The notes: generated by a model from the sequence alone, not told the origin. Shown: positions 53,944 through 62,704, numbered from the stretch's first letter. The stretch is 64,000 bases of DNA from Rhodoferax potami (GCF_032193805.1 NZ_JAVBIK010000001.1:2563001-2627000), one strand, 5' to 3'. Translations and numbers: made by a program.

Positions 53944-54435
53944 ATGAACTTGCCCACCCACCAACTCACCATGACCGTGCTCATGTCGCCTGACATGGCC
54001 AACTTCTCCGGCAATGTGCACGGCGGCGCCATCCTCAAGCTGCTCGACCAGGTGGCCTATGCCTGTGCCAGCCGCTATGCCTCGCGCTATGTGGTGACGC
54101 TGAGTGTGGACCGGGTGCTGTTTTTGCAGGCCATCCATGTGGGGGAGCTGGTGACCTTTCTGGCCAGCGTGAACTACACCGGCAAGTCGTCCATGGAAGT
54201 GGGCATCAAGGTGATTGCCGAGAATATCCGCACCCAGGAGGTGCGCCATGTGAACAGCTGTTTCTTCACCATGGTGGCGGTGGACGACCACGGCAAGGCC
54301 GCGCCGGTGCCTGCGCTGCAGCCCGAAACTGACGACGAAAAGCGCCGCTTCGAGGCAGCCCAGATGCGCAAAGCCCTGCGCCAAGAACTCGAAGAAAAAT
54401 TCCGCAAGACCACCCGCCAGCCCGGCACGGTCTAA
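53944..54435 (+). CDS. Acyl-CoA thioesterase (YciA-type hot-dog)
   Basis: 163 residues. Hot-dog motifs are MSPDMANFSGNVHGGAILKLLD, ASRYASRYVVTLSVD and VGELVTFLASVNYTGKSSMEVG. Hydrolyses acyl-CoA; chain-length specificity unknown. C-terminal helix is charged (EKRRFEAAQMRKALRQELEEK). Confidence 0.93.
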   Translation: MNLPTHQLTMTVLMSPDMANFSGNVHGGAILKLLDQVAYACASRYASRYVVTLSVDRVLFLQAIHVGELVTFLASVNYTGKSSMEVGIKVIAENIRTQEVRHVNSCFFTMVAVDDHGKAAPVPALQPETDDEKRRFEAAQMRKALRQELEEKFRKTTRQPGTV

Positions 54436-54453
54436 GTCTTTTGTAGCCTGGGC

Positions 54454-55317
54454 TCAGCCGTCCGTACTGAGCGCATCCGCGCTGTGGTGCGGCACCCGCA
54501 GCAGGCCGTCCGCCCCTGGAATGGCTTCAATGCTGATCACCGGCGTGCTGCTTTGCACCGTGCCGAAGATGGTGGCAAAAGCCACGTCGGCCGCATCGCG
54601 CCCGGTGGCAAAGCGCACCAGGCCCATGGGGATGGCGGTGCCTGAGGGGTCAAACAAATACCAACGGTCGCCCACATAGGCTTCCACATAGGCATGGAAG
54701 TCGGTCGGCCCCAGCGCGGGGTCGGCCCCGTAGTCGATGCCGGTCGTAAACCGGGCCGGCACATTGGCTGCGCGGCACAGTGCAATCATCAGGTGCGCAA
54801 AGTCGCGGCACACCCCCACATGGCTTTGCAAGGTGTCCAGCGCCGAGGTGTTGCTGTTGGAGGTGTTGGGGCTGAAGGCGGTGTGTTGCAGCACCCAGTC
54901 GCGAATGGCCTGCACCCGGCTGTAGCCCTGCCAGCGCTGGCCGAACTCCTGCTGGGCAAACTGCAGCAGCAAATCCGACTGGCAGTAGCGGCTGGGGTAC
55001 AGGTAGGGCAGCACGTTGGTAGGCAGGCGGCTCACCGGCACTTCTGCGATGGTGGCGGGTGCAGCCACCCAATGGTCCAGATCCACCGTAGCCGCATAGG
55101 CCACTTGCAGCATGCCGGGCAGGGCGCTGGTACGCAGGACGCGGTTGGTGGAGGGCGGGCTGCTCTCCAGGGTGTAGGCCAGGGGCTGGCTGAAGTGCAG
55201 CGACTCGGACACCACCCGCTGGCGCGGCGTGAAGGCCGCGTGCAGGTGGAATACAAAGTCGCCACCCGGGGGCTGCACTTGGTAGTGCAGCTGGATGGCA
55301 AGGCGGAGGCGGATCAT
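54454..55317 (-). CDS. Transglutaminase-like domain protein
   Basis: 287 residues. The N-terminal beta region (bacterial transglutaminase-like) is followed by the core: catalytic Cys in SHVGVCRDFAHLMIALCR, His in TDFHAYVEAYVGDRWY and Asp in LFDPSG. Probably a cysteine protease or amidase-type enzyme. Substrate unknown. Confidence 0.92.
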   Translation of the reverse strand: MIRLRLAIQLHYQVQPPGGDFVFHLHAAFTPRQRVVSESLHFSQPLAYTLESSPPSTNRVLRTSALPGMLQVAYAATVDLDHWVAAPATIAEVPVSRLPTNVLPYLYPSRYCQSDLLLQFAQQEFGQRWQGYSRVQAIRDWVLQHTAFSPNTSNSNTSALDTLQSHVGVCRDFAHLMIALCRAANVPARFTTGIDYGADPALGPTDFHAYVEAYVGDRWYLFDPSGTAIPMGLVRFATGRDAADVAFATIFGTVQSSTPVISIEAIPGADGLLRVPHHSADALSTDG

Positions 55318-55378
55318 CCCCCCTTCTACAGGTTTGGCGCGCTTTTGTCTGTGCGCCGCCCTGCAAGGGGGTGTGCTT

Positions 55379-55849
55379 TCAGGTGCCGGGCAGGCGCAGG
55401 GGCTGGTCTTCGAACTCGGTGTTCAGCACCACGGTGCTGGTGGTGCGCGCCACGCCTGGGATGGCTTTGATCTGTAGCAGCACCGCCTCCAGGTCGCGGG
55501 CATGCGGGGTACGCACCTTGGCCAGCAGGTCGTATTCACCTGCCACACTGTGCAGCTCCTGCACCGAGGGCAGCTCGCGCAGGCGGGGTGCAATGTCGCG
55601 GCAGTGGGCACCGCCATCGTTGCGAATCGCCACAAACGCGGTGAAGTTCAGCCCCACGGTGTGCGGATCCACGCTGATCGAGAAGCGGCGGATCACACCG
55701 CGCTCCAGCATCTTCTTGACCCGCTCATGCACCGCGGCGGTAGACAGCCCCACCTCGGCACCCACCTCGGCGTAAGAACGTCGGCCGTCTTCGCCCAAGG
55801 CCGTAAGAATTTTTGCGTCGATGGCGTCTGTCTGAATATTTGCTTGCAT
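55379..55849 (-). CDS. Lrp/AsnC-family transcriptional regulator
   Basis: 156 residues. N-terminal HTH (IDAKILTALGEDGRRSYAEV, GLSTAAVHERVKKMLERG) and C-terminal RAM domain (VQELHSVAGEYDLLAKVRTP). Divergent from a DMT exporter, with a palindrome CCGTAAA-T-TTTACGG between them, the classic layout of an Lrp-type regulator and its target exporter. The effector amino acid is unknown. Confidence 0.93.
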   Translation of the reverse strand: MQANIQTDAIDAKILTALGEDGRRSYAEVGAEVGLSTAAVHERVKKMLERGVIRRFSISVDPHTVGLNFTAFVAIRNDGGAHCRDIAPRLRELPSVQELHSVAGEYDLLAKVRTPHARDLEAVLLQIKAIPGVARTTSTVVLNTEFEDQPLRLPGT

Positions 55850-55892
55850 TGGGCTGGTTTTTCGATAATATCACGCCCAACGGCGCTGGTTG

Positions 55893-55907
55893 CCGTAAAT
55901 TTTACGG
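55893..55907. promoter_or_regulatory. Candidate Lrp/AsnC operator between the regulator and the exporter
   Basis: Perfect palindrome CCGTAAATTTTACGG (7-bp arms, central T), 8 bp before the exporter ATG and 44 bp from the regulator start. The AT-rich centre with GC ends fits Lrp-family sites. Confidence 0.6.
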
Positions 55908-55914
55908 ACTATTC

Positions 55915-56849
55915 ATGATTTCGGCACTCAATATTCAGCAAGGCTGGCGTTTATCCCCGTTCTGGCGCCTCATGGTGGCGCTCTGGCTGGTGTACATCGT
56001 CTGGGGCACCACTTACTTTGCCATCGGCGTGGCGGTGCACAGCTTTCCCCGCTGTGGATGAATGCCACCCGCTTCACGCTGGCCGGCGTGATCATGCTGG
56101 CCTGGGCCTTGTGGCGCGGCGAAAAGCTGCCCAGCTGGCGCCAGTGGCGCAATGCCGCGCTGGTGGGCGGGCTGATGGTGTTTGTGTCCATGAACCTGGT
56201 GGTGTTCGCGCAAAAGCAGGGCATTGGCTCCGGGCTCATGGCCACGGTCATCACCACCATGCCCATGTGGCTGGCACTGTGGACGCGACTGGGCGGCGAG
56301 CGCGTGCCCACTACCAGCTGGATCGGGCTGGTGTTGGGTGTGGCGGGTGCTTTGCTTCTTGCCATGGAGGGCGACTTTTCTGCCAGCTGGCTGGGTGCCC
56401 TGGCCGCCTTTGGCGCACCGCTGTGCTGGAGCGTGGGTTCCTACGCATCCCGCAAACTGGACTTGCCGGGCCCTGCCATGGCATCGGCCACCGAGTGGCT
56501 GGCCGGCGGGCTCATGGGTGTGGTGGCGGCTTCGCTCATCGAGCCCCAAGGGTCGCTGGGGAACGTGACCCATGAGGGCTGGCTGGCCTGGTGGTACCTG
56601 CTGGTGTTCGGCACGCTCGTGGCACTCAATGCCTACCTCTGGCTGCTGCAAAACACCACGGCTGCGGTGGCCGGCAGCTATTCGTTTGTGAACCCTGCTG
56701 TGGCCCTGGTGGTGGGTGTGGTGATTGGCAAGGAAGTGCTCACCGGCTGGGTGTTCCTGGCCCTGCCGCTGATTGCCGGTGCGCTCGCCATGATCATGTA
56801 CGGCCCGGCCATTGTGGGCTGGCTGCGCAGCCGCACCGCCCGGTCATGA
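55915..56849 (+). pseudogene. EamA/RhaT-type DMT exporter with a frameshift near the N-terminus
   Basis: The first frame (ATG at 55915) gives MISALNIQQGWRLSPFWRLM then VALWLVYIVWGTTYFAIGVA and stops after HSFPRCG. A second frame continues from LWMNATRFTLAGVIMLAWAL through ten-helix EamA sequence to 56849. The break is at CCCC (56047-56050): one more C gives HSFPPLWMNATRF and restores a 311-residue protein. It could be a real mutation or a sequencing artefact. If the frame is intact the protein is a normal amino-acid or metabolite exporter. Confidence 0.85.
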
Positions 56850-56893
56850 AAAGCCGGGCGTGAATGTCGGGGGCTAGCCCTCGAACAAGCGCT

Positions 56894-57655
56894 TTACACC
56901 GAGGTCAGCCCGCCGTCCACCGTGTGGGCCAGGCCGGTCACAAAGCTGGACGCATCCGAGCTGAGCCACAGCACCGCAGCGGCCACTTCGTCGGGCTCGC
57001 CAATGCGGCCAATCGGGTGGGCGCCTGCCACCGTGGCGGCGACCTTGGGGTCGGCTTGCACGGCGCGCTCCAGCATCACCGTGCGGATCACGCCGGGGCA
57101 CACCGCGTTCACGCGAATGCCTTTGCGCCCGTACTCCACCGCGGCGGATTTGGTGAGGCCAATCACCGCATGCTTGCTCGCGCTGTAGGTCGACATCTTG
57201 GGCGCGCCCACCAGCCCGGCCACCGATGCAGTGTTCACGATGGCGCCGCCACCTTGGGCGAGCATCTGCGCAATCTGGTACTTCATGCACAGCCACACGC
57301 CCTTGACGTTCACGCCCATGATGCGGTCGAAGGTGGCTTCTTCGCAGTCGGCCAGGCGCATGTGTTCTTCTTCAATGCCGGCGTTGTTGAAGGCGCAGTC
57401 CAGCCGCCCGAAGTGCGCCACCACTTGAGTCACCATGGCTTGCACCTGCGCGGCCTGCATCACATCCGCCGCAATGAACAGCGCCTCGGCCCCCAGCGCT
57501 TTGACCTGCGCCGTGGTTTCTTCACCTGCTGCCACGTCGCGGTCGGTTACCGCTACCTTGGCGCCTGCACGCGCAAACGCCAGCGCACTGGCCCGCCCAA
57601 TGCCACCGCCACCGCCGGTGACTAGCACTACTTTGTTGTCAAACCGAATGTCCAT
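56894..57655 (-). CDS. Short-chain dehydrogenase/reductase
   Basis: 253 residues. VTGGGGGIGRASAL cofactor loop, NNAGIEEE, catalytic Ser in VNTASVAGLVGAP and YSASKHAVIGLTKSAA. Second SDR in the window. Cofactor probably NAD(H) (VAVTDRD). Substrate unknown; no partner gene. Confidence 0.92.
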   Translation of the reverse strand: MDIRFDNKVVLVTGGGGGIGRASALAFARAGAKVAVTDRDVAAGEETTAQVKALGAEALFIAADVMQAAQVQAMVTQVVAHFGRLDCAFNNAGIEEEHMRLADCEEATFDRIMGVNVKGVWLCMKYQIAQMLAQGGGAIVNTASVAGLVGAPKMSTYSASKHAVIGLTKSAAVEYGRKGIRVNAVCPGVIRTVMLERAVQADPKVAATVAGAHPIGRIGEPDEVAAAVLWLSSDASSFVTGLAHTVDGGLTSV

Positions 57656-57797
57656 GGAATGCCCCTTGCCGCAAAAAAAGGCATCTTAGGCCGCGGTATG
57701 GCGCCGTGCCGCCGCTGGCGTAACCCGCGCGACAGTGCGCGGACCGAACCCGCCAGTGCCGGATACTCGGGGCACGTTTTTCACCGGAGTTATTGCT

Positions 57798-58550
57798 GTG
57801 CAAATCCAGTCCCATGAAGTCGACCTCTCCACCCCCACCGGCGTGATGCGCTGCTATGTGTACCGCCCCAAGGAGGCTGAGGGCGCAGCGCCCAAGCAGT
57901 ACGCGGCCATCATTCTCTATTCCGAGATTTTTCAGCAGACCGGCCCCATTCGCCGCAGCGCGCAGATCATGGCCGGGCACGGCTTTGTGGTGGTGGTGCC
58001 CGAGGTGTTTCATGAGCTCAACCCCATCGGCACCGTGCTGGGCTATGACGACGCAGGGCGCGACAAGGGCAACGCCGACAAAGTAGCCAAGACACTGGAA
58101 GCGCACGACGGTGATGCGCAAGCCATCATCGACCACCTGCAGACGCTGCCGTATTGCTCGGGTCGCGTGGGCGCCATGGGCTTTTGCTTAGGGGGCGGCC
58201 TGGCCTATCGCGCGGCTATGCACCCGGCCATCAGCGCCACGTCCTGCTTTTATGCCACCGACATCCATTCCGGCATGGTGCCCTCCAGCGCAGGCAATGA
58301 CAGCCTGACCCGCACGCCCGAAATCAAAGGTGAGCTGCAAATGATCTGGGGCAAGCAAGACCCCCACATCCCGCCCGAAGGCCGTGCGCTGGTCTACAGC
58401 ACTTTGGTGAAAGCCGGTGTGAACTTCACATGGCACGAGTTCAACGGCGTGCACGCCTTCATGCGAGACGAAGGCGAGCGCTATGACGCGGAGCTGCAGC
58501 TGCTGGGTTACCAGATGGCGATTGGCATGTTCAGGCGGGTGCTGTACTAA
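57798..58550 (+). CDS. Dienelactone hydrolase family protein
   Basis: 250 residues. The alpha/beta-hydrolase nucleophile is Cys in GAMGFCLGGGLAYRAA, with Asp in WGKQDPHIPPEG and His in FNGVHAFMRDE: the Cys-Asp-His triad of dienelactone hydrolases. Start GTG at 57798 with GGAG about 9 bp upstream gives the family N-terminus VQIQSHEVDL. The substrate could be a chlorocatechol-type lactone or a related ester. Confidence 0.9.
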   Translation: MQIQSHEVDLSTPTGVMRCYVYRPKEAEGAAPKQYAAIILYSEIFQQTGPIRRSAQIMAGHGFVVVVPEVFHELNPIGTVLGYDDAGRDKGNADKVAKTLEAHDGDAQAIIDHLQTLPYCSGRVGAMGFCLGGGLAYRAAMHPAISATSCFYATDIHSGMVPSSAGNDSLTRTPEIKGELQMIWGKQDPHIPPEGRALVYSTLVKAGVNFTWHEFNGVHAFMRDEGERYDAELQLLGYQMAIGMFRRVLY

Positions 58551-58558
58551 GCGGGGAA

Positions 58559-59083
58559 TCAGGCAGAAGGGATGAGCTTCAACCCGCGCAGTTGCTGCTC
58601 CAGTTCCGCCATGCTGCCCCACGGCAAGATGGGGGAGTTCTGACGCTCATCCGGTGGATTGGCGGGCAAGGACTCTGACCATCCACCGCAGCCCATCAAG
58701 GGCAGAAGCGGCCTCTTGTGCAGCCAGGCCAGGCAGACTTCAGAGATCGTGCCGGCACGGCCGCCGATGACCAGACAGGCATCGCCCGCCAGCGCCATGA
58801 GGAGGTTTCGCGCATCCCCCATGCCGCACGGCACGACGACTGTCGCTGGCCAGTCGGGTGGCGGCATTTCGTCGGGCGGCACGATGCTGAGCACAAGCCC
58901 TCCCGCGGCGATGGCGCGTTCAGCTGCCACACGGGTAGCAGGGCTGCCGCAGCCGCTGACCAGCGTAATACCGTGACGCGCCAGCAGGGCACCGGCCTGG
59001 CCGGCTAGCTCATAAGCGGCGGAGCCGGGTTCGGCACTACCGAGAATGCAGACTTGTGGTTTGCGGATGGACGTGGTTTGCAA
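58559..59083 (-). CDS. LOG/TIGR00725-type nucleotide-binding family protein
   Basis: 174 residues of Rossmann type: VCILGSAEPGSAAYELAGQA, LVSGCGSPATRVAAERA, ARNLLMALAGDACLVIGGRA and GTISEVCLAWLHKRPLL. The GGRAGTISE motif corresponds to the PGGxGTxxE loop of lysine decarboxylase-like (LOG) proteins. Role unknown. Convergent with the dienelactone hydrolase (8 bp between stops). Confidence 0.85.
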   Translation of the reverse strand: MQTTSIRKPQVCILGSAEPGSAAYELAGQAGALLARHGITLVSGCGSPATRVAAERAIAAGGLVLSIVPPDEMPPPDWPATVVVPCGMGDARNLLMALAGDACLVIGGRAGTISEVCLAWLHKRPLLPLMGCGGWSESLPANPPDERQNSPILPWGSMAELEQQLRGLKLIPSA

Positions 59084-59203
59084 TCGGAACTCCTTGAGAG
59101 TGAGGTGCGTTGCTTGTTTCGCAGCGTCACCTAACCATTATGTAAGTGCAGTGCCTGGGTGCATGGCTGACGTCTGCTTTGCAGAATTTGTATCTCTTTT
59201 ATA

Positions 59204-59223
59204 TACTGTATTTTTGTACAGTT
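59204..59223 (+). promoter_or_regulatory. LexA operator (SOS box) of dnaE2
   Basis: TACTGTATTTTTGTACAGTT, with a TATACT -10 candidate at 59202-59207. Only 3 bp separate the box from the dnaE2 ATG at 59227. Confidence 0.95.
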
Positions 59224-59226
59224 TAA

Positions 59227-62200
59227 ATGCTAGCCCCCAAGCCCAAAAAGCCCCAGCCGCCGGTAGCCGCCCCAGCGCCCGCCTACGCCGAGCTGCATTG
59301 CCTGTCCAATTTCAGCTTCCAGCGCGGTGCCTCGCAGCCGGAAGAGTTGGTGGAGCGGGCGCACCGGCTCGGGTATGCGGCGCTGGCCATCACGGACGAG
59401 TGTTCGGTGGCAGGGGTGGTACGTGCGCATGGCGAGGCGCAGCGCTTGGGGCTGCAGCTGCTGCCGGGGGCAGAGTTTGCGGTGCCTTACCCGGCTGCGC
59501 CGGGTGGTGTGGCCGCGGGCGCCAGCTTCACCGTGGTGGTGTTGCCGCACAACCTGCAGGGCTGGGGCAACCTGTGCGAGTTCATCACCCGCGCGCGCAG
59601 GGCGGCGCCCAAGGGCGACTACCGGGTCGCCTGGTTGGGGCAGCCGGATGCCTCGCCCTGGCACACGCTGCGGCATTGCGAGGTGCTGCTGCATCTGCCC
59701 CTTGCTATCAAAACAGAAGCTGCTTGCGCAATAGCGATGAGCGCTAGAGGCCTTTTTGGTACTCATTGTTGGTTGGCGGTCACTGCGGATCTGGGCGGCA
59801 TGCAGGCTTTGGAGCGGTCACATTGGCAGCAGATTGCGGCGGTGAGCGGGCTGGCCCCTATTGCCACCGGGCAGGTGCGCATGCACACCCGCTCGCGTAA
59901 GCCGCTGCACGATGTGCTGACCGCCGTGCGCTGCGGCCTGCCGGTGGCGCAGTGCGGCTTTGCGCTGCAGGCCAATGCCGAGCACCACCTGCGCAGTCGT
60001 GCCCGGCTAGCGGCCTTGTTCACGCCCGACGAGTTGGCTCACACGCTAGTGGTGGCGGGGCGCTGCAGCTTCACGCTGGATGCGCTGCGCTACCAGTACC
60101 CCATGGAGGCGGTGCTGCCCGGCCACACCCCGGCGCAGACCTTGCGCCAATACACCGAAGCCGGCGCCTTGGAGCGTTACCCGGCAGGTATGCCACCCAA
60201 CGTGCGCACGCAGGTGGAGCATGAGCTGACGCTGATTGCCGACATGAAGTACGAGATGTACTTCCTCACCGTGCACGACCTAGTGCGCTTTGCGCGAGGG
60301 CGCGGCATCTTGTGCCAAGGGCGGGGCTCGGCGGCGAACTCGGCGGTCTGCTACTGCCTGGGCGTGACCGAGGTAGACCCCAGCCGCATGAACGTGCTGT
60401 TTGAGCGCTTCATCTCCAAGGAGCGCGACGAGCCACCCGATATTGATGTGGACTTTGAGCACCAGCGGCGCGAAGAAGTCATCCAGTACATCTACGCCAA
60501 ATATGGCCGCGAGCGTGCCGCGATCACCGCTGTGGTGGCCAGCTATCGCCCGCGCAGCGCCTTGCGCGATGTGGGCCGGGCGCTGGAGATTCCCGAGGTG
60601 CTGATTACGGCCATGGCCAAGGAACACCCGGGCATGTACAGCCGTGCGGTGTTGGTGGAGCGGCTGCAGGTTGCTATCGAAAAAGTAGCTGCTTGCGCAT
60701 ATTCTGCGGGCACTAGAGGTGGTTTTGATTCAAAAGTGCAGGCTTGTGGTGCGGTAGGACAGAGCCAGAGCGGCAGGGCGCACAGCGCAGGTCAAGGAGG
60801 AGCCCGCAACGCGGGCGGGGGACACGGAGCTGGGCGCCCTGCCGCTCTGGCTCCCGCGGGTGGCGCTGCTGAGCATGGCCTGTTGGTGGACGGTTCACCT
60901 TTGCCGCCTTTGCGCCGCTTGCAACTCTGGCTGGACCTCGCCACGCAACTGCAAAATTTCCCCCGCCACCTGAGCCAGCACGTGGGCGGCTTTGTGCTCA
61001 CGCAAGGCCCGTTGACGCGGCTGGTGCCGGTGGAGAACGCGTCCATGCCCGACCGCTCCGTCATTCAGTGGGACAAGGACGACCTGGACGCGGTGGGCCT
61101 GTTGAAGGTCGATGTGCTGGCCCTGGGCATGCTCAGCGCCATACGCCGCTGCCTGCACATGATCGGCCAGTGGCGTGGTGCGCCCTTGCGCATGCAGGAC
61201 GTGCCTGCCGAAGACCCTGCCACCTACGCGATGATCTGCCAGGCCGATACGGTGGGTGTGTTCCAGATCGAAAGCCGGGCGCAGATGAGTATGCTGCCGC
61301 GCCTGAAGCCGCAGTGTTTTTACGACCTCGTGGTAGAGGTTGCTATCGTCCGACCAGGGCCGATTCAGGGCGGCATGGTGCACCCCTACCTGAAGGCTCG
61401 GGCTAATCCGCAAGCGGTGTCATATGAGTCGCCGGCCCTGAAGGAGGCTTTGAAGCGCACCTTGGGTGTGCCGATTTTTCAGGAGCAGGTGATGCAAATC
61501 GCCATGGCGGCTGCCGACTTCACCGCGGGCGAGGCCGACCAGCTGCGCCGCTCCATGGCGGCCTGGAAGCGCAAGGGCGGTGTGGGCAAGTTTTACGAAC
61601 GGCTGGTGGGTGGCATGCTCAAGAACGGCTACACGCAGGAGTTTGCCGACACACTGTTCAAGCAGATTGAGGGCTTTGGCGAATACGGCTTCCCCGAGAG
61701 CCACGCGGCCAGTTTTGCGCTGCTGGTGTATGTGAGCTGCTGGCTCAAGCGGCATGAGCCAGCTTGCTTTCTGGCAGCCATGCTCAACAGCCAGCCGCTG
61801 GGCTTTTACGGCCCGGCACAGCTGGTGCAAGACGCCCGCCGCCATGGCGTGGAAGTGCGTGCGGTCGATGTGCTGCACAGCGCATGGGACTGCTCGCTGG
61901 AGCAGCCGAAAGTGCAGCACCCCGCTGCAAATGGATGGGCGCTGCAAACCCAACCCGCTATCCGCCTGGGGCTGCGCATGGTCAGCGGTTTACAGCAAGT
62001 GGTGGCAGAGCGCATCTGCGCTGCACGCGAAAAAGGTTCGTTCACCAGCACCCAGGATCTAGCTTTGCGCTGCGCCCTCGATGCAGGCGACCTCAAGGCG
62101 CTCGCCAGCGCCGATGCCCTCATCAGCCTCAGCGGTCACCGTCGCCAGCAGGTGTGGGACGCCTCCGCCCTGCGCCCCGCGCCCGTACTGCTGCAGGGCG

Positions 62201-62670
62201 TGCCGATTGAAGAAGATGTGTTGGCGCTGCCCCCGGCCGACGAGGGTGAAGAAGTGACCTTTGACTACGCCGCCACCGGCCTCACTTTGCGCTCCCACCC
62301 CTTGCAGCTATTGCGCGAGCAGCTATCAAAACAGAAGCTGCTCACTGCTGCTCAGATGCGCGATTACCCCAGCGGCCGGCTGGTGCGTGCCTGCGGCATC
62401 GTCACCGCGCGGCAGCAACCGGGCACCGCCAAAGGCGTGGTGTTTGTCACGCTGGAGGATGAGACGGGCAGCGTGAACGTCATCGTCTGGAAAGCGGTGA
62501 AAGAGCAGTTCCGCGACGCGGTTTACCGCGCCCGGCTGATGGCGGTCTACGGCGTGTGGCAGCGCGATGAGGCCACCGGCGGCCAAGTCCGCCATGTGAT
62601 TGCCAAGCGCGTGGTGGACATGACGCACCTGCTGGGTGAACTGGCCACGACTAGCCGGGACTTTCATTGA
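59227..62670 (+). CDS. dnaE2: Error-prone DNA polymerase DnaE2 (ImuC), with in-frame repeat insertions
   Basis: 1147 residues, about 70-100 longer than usual. N-terminal PHP domain (YAELHCLSNFSFQRGASQPEE), polymerase core with catalytic PPDIDVDF (Asp405, Asp407) and a third Asp in GLLKVDVLALGM (Asp629), QWDKDDLDA, and a C-terminal OB fold (LVRACGIVTARQQPG). With ImuA/ImuB it makes the SOS-induced translesion polymerase. The frame includes repeat copies at about residues 160-177 and 482-555 (with a 90-bp hairpin element) and possibly 1031-1041. The ATG at 59227 has no ribosome-binding site and almost no leader; no other early Met exists. Confidence 0.93.
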   Translation: MLAPKPKKPQPPVAAPAPAYAELHCLSNFSFQRGASQPEELVERAHRLGYAALAITDECSVAGVVRAHGEAQRLGLQLLPGAEFAVPYPAAPGGVAAGASFTVVVLPHNLQGWGNLCEFITRARRAAPKGDYRVAWLGQPDASPWHTLRHCEVLLHLPLAIKTEAACAIAMSARGLFGTHCWLAVTADLGGMQALERSHWQQIAAVSGLAPIATGQVRMHTRSRKPLHDVLTAVRCGLPVAQCGFALQANAEHHLRSRARLAALFTPDELAHTLVVAGRCSFTLDALRYQYPMEAVLPGHTPAQTLRQYTEAGALERYPAGMPPNVRTQVEHELTLIADMKYEMYFLTVHDLVRFARGRGILCQGRGSAANSAVCYCLGVTEVDPSRMNVLFERFISKERDEPPDIDVDFEHQRREEVIQYIYAKYGRERAAITAVVASYRPRSALRDVGRALEIPEVLITAMAKEHPGMYSRAVLVERLQVAIEKVAACAYSAGTRGGFDSKVQACGAVGQSQSGRAHSAGQGGARNAGGGHGAGRPAALAPAGGAAEHGLLVDGSPLPPLRRLQLWLDLATQLQNFPRHLSQHVGGFVLTQGPLTRLVPVENASMPDRSVIQWDKDDLDAVGLLKVDVLALGMLSAIRRCLHMIGQWRGAPLRMQDVPAEDPATYAMICQADTVGVFQIESRAQMSMLPRLKPQCFYDLVVEVAIVRPGPIQGGMVHPYLKARANPQAVSYESPALKEALKRTLGVPIFQEQVMQIAMAAADFTAGEADQLRRSMAAWKRKGGVGKFYERLVGGMLKNGYTQEFADTLFKQIEGFGEYGFPESHAASFALLVYVSCWLKRHEPACFLAAMLNSQPLGFYGPAQLVQDARRHGVEVRAVDVLHSAWDCSLEQPKVQHPAANGWALQTQPAIRLGLRMVSGLQQVVAERICAAREKGSFTSTQDLALRCALDAGDLKALASADALISLSGHRRQQVWDASALRPAPVLLQGVPIEEDVLALPPADEGEEVTFDYAATGLTLRSHPLQLLREQLSKQKLLTAAQMRDYPSGRLVRACGIVTARQQPGTAKGVVFVTLEDETGSVNVIVWKAVKEQFRDAVYRARLMAVYGVWQRDEATGGQVRHVIAKRVVDMTHLLGELATTSRDFH
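59704..59757 (+). repeat. Interspersed repeat copy F, inside dnaE2
   Basis: GCTATCAAAACAGAAGCTGC, then TTGCGCAATAGCGATGAGCG, then CTAGAGGCCTTTTTG. Codes AIKTEAACAIAMSARGLFG in the PHP domain region. Confidence 0.85.
60672..60737 (+). repeat. Interspersed repeat copy G, inside dnaE2
   Basis: GCTATCGAAAAAGTAGCTGC, then TTGCGCATATTCTGCGGGCA, then CTAGAGGTGGTTTTGATTCA. Codes AIEKVAACAYSAGTRGGFDS, in the linker between the polymerase palm and the FPRHLSQHVGGF region. Confidence 0.85.
60763..60852. repeat. 90-bp hairpin element with perfect 19-bp inverted repeats, inside dnaE2
   Basis: AGCCAGAGCGGCAGGGCGC (60763-60781) is exactly complementary to GCGCCCTGCCGCTCTGGCT (60834-60852). A nested GCCCGC-AAC-GCGGGC lies at 60802-60816. 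It begins 25 bp after repeat copy G and keeps the dnaE2 frame, adding a Gly/Ala-rich segment (GGARNAGGGHGAGRPAALAP). Confidence 0.85.
62319..62350 (+). repeat. Partial interspersed repeat copy, inside dnaE2
   Basis: GCAGCTATCAAAACAGAAGC then TGCTCACTGCTG: the first third of the repeat is identical to copy F, and the rest is absent. Codes QLSKQKLLTA. Confidence 0.5.
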
Positions 62671-62704
62671 GGGTGGGGGAGGGGTACAACGACATATCCA
62701 CCCC

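Noticed and set aside
60661..60860. Reading the dnaE2 insertion as a frameshift or pseudogene
   Set aside because: The frame is open through the whole insertion and conserved polymerase sequence resumes in the same frame.
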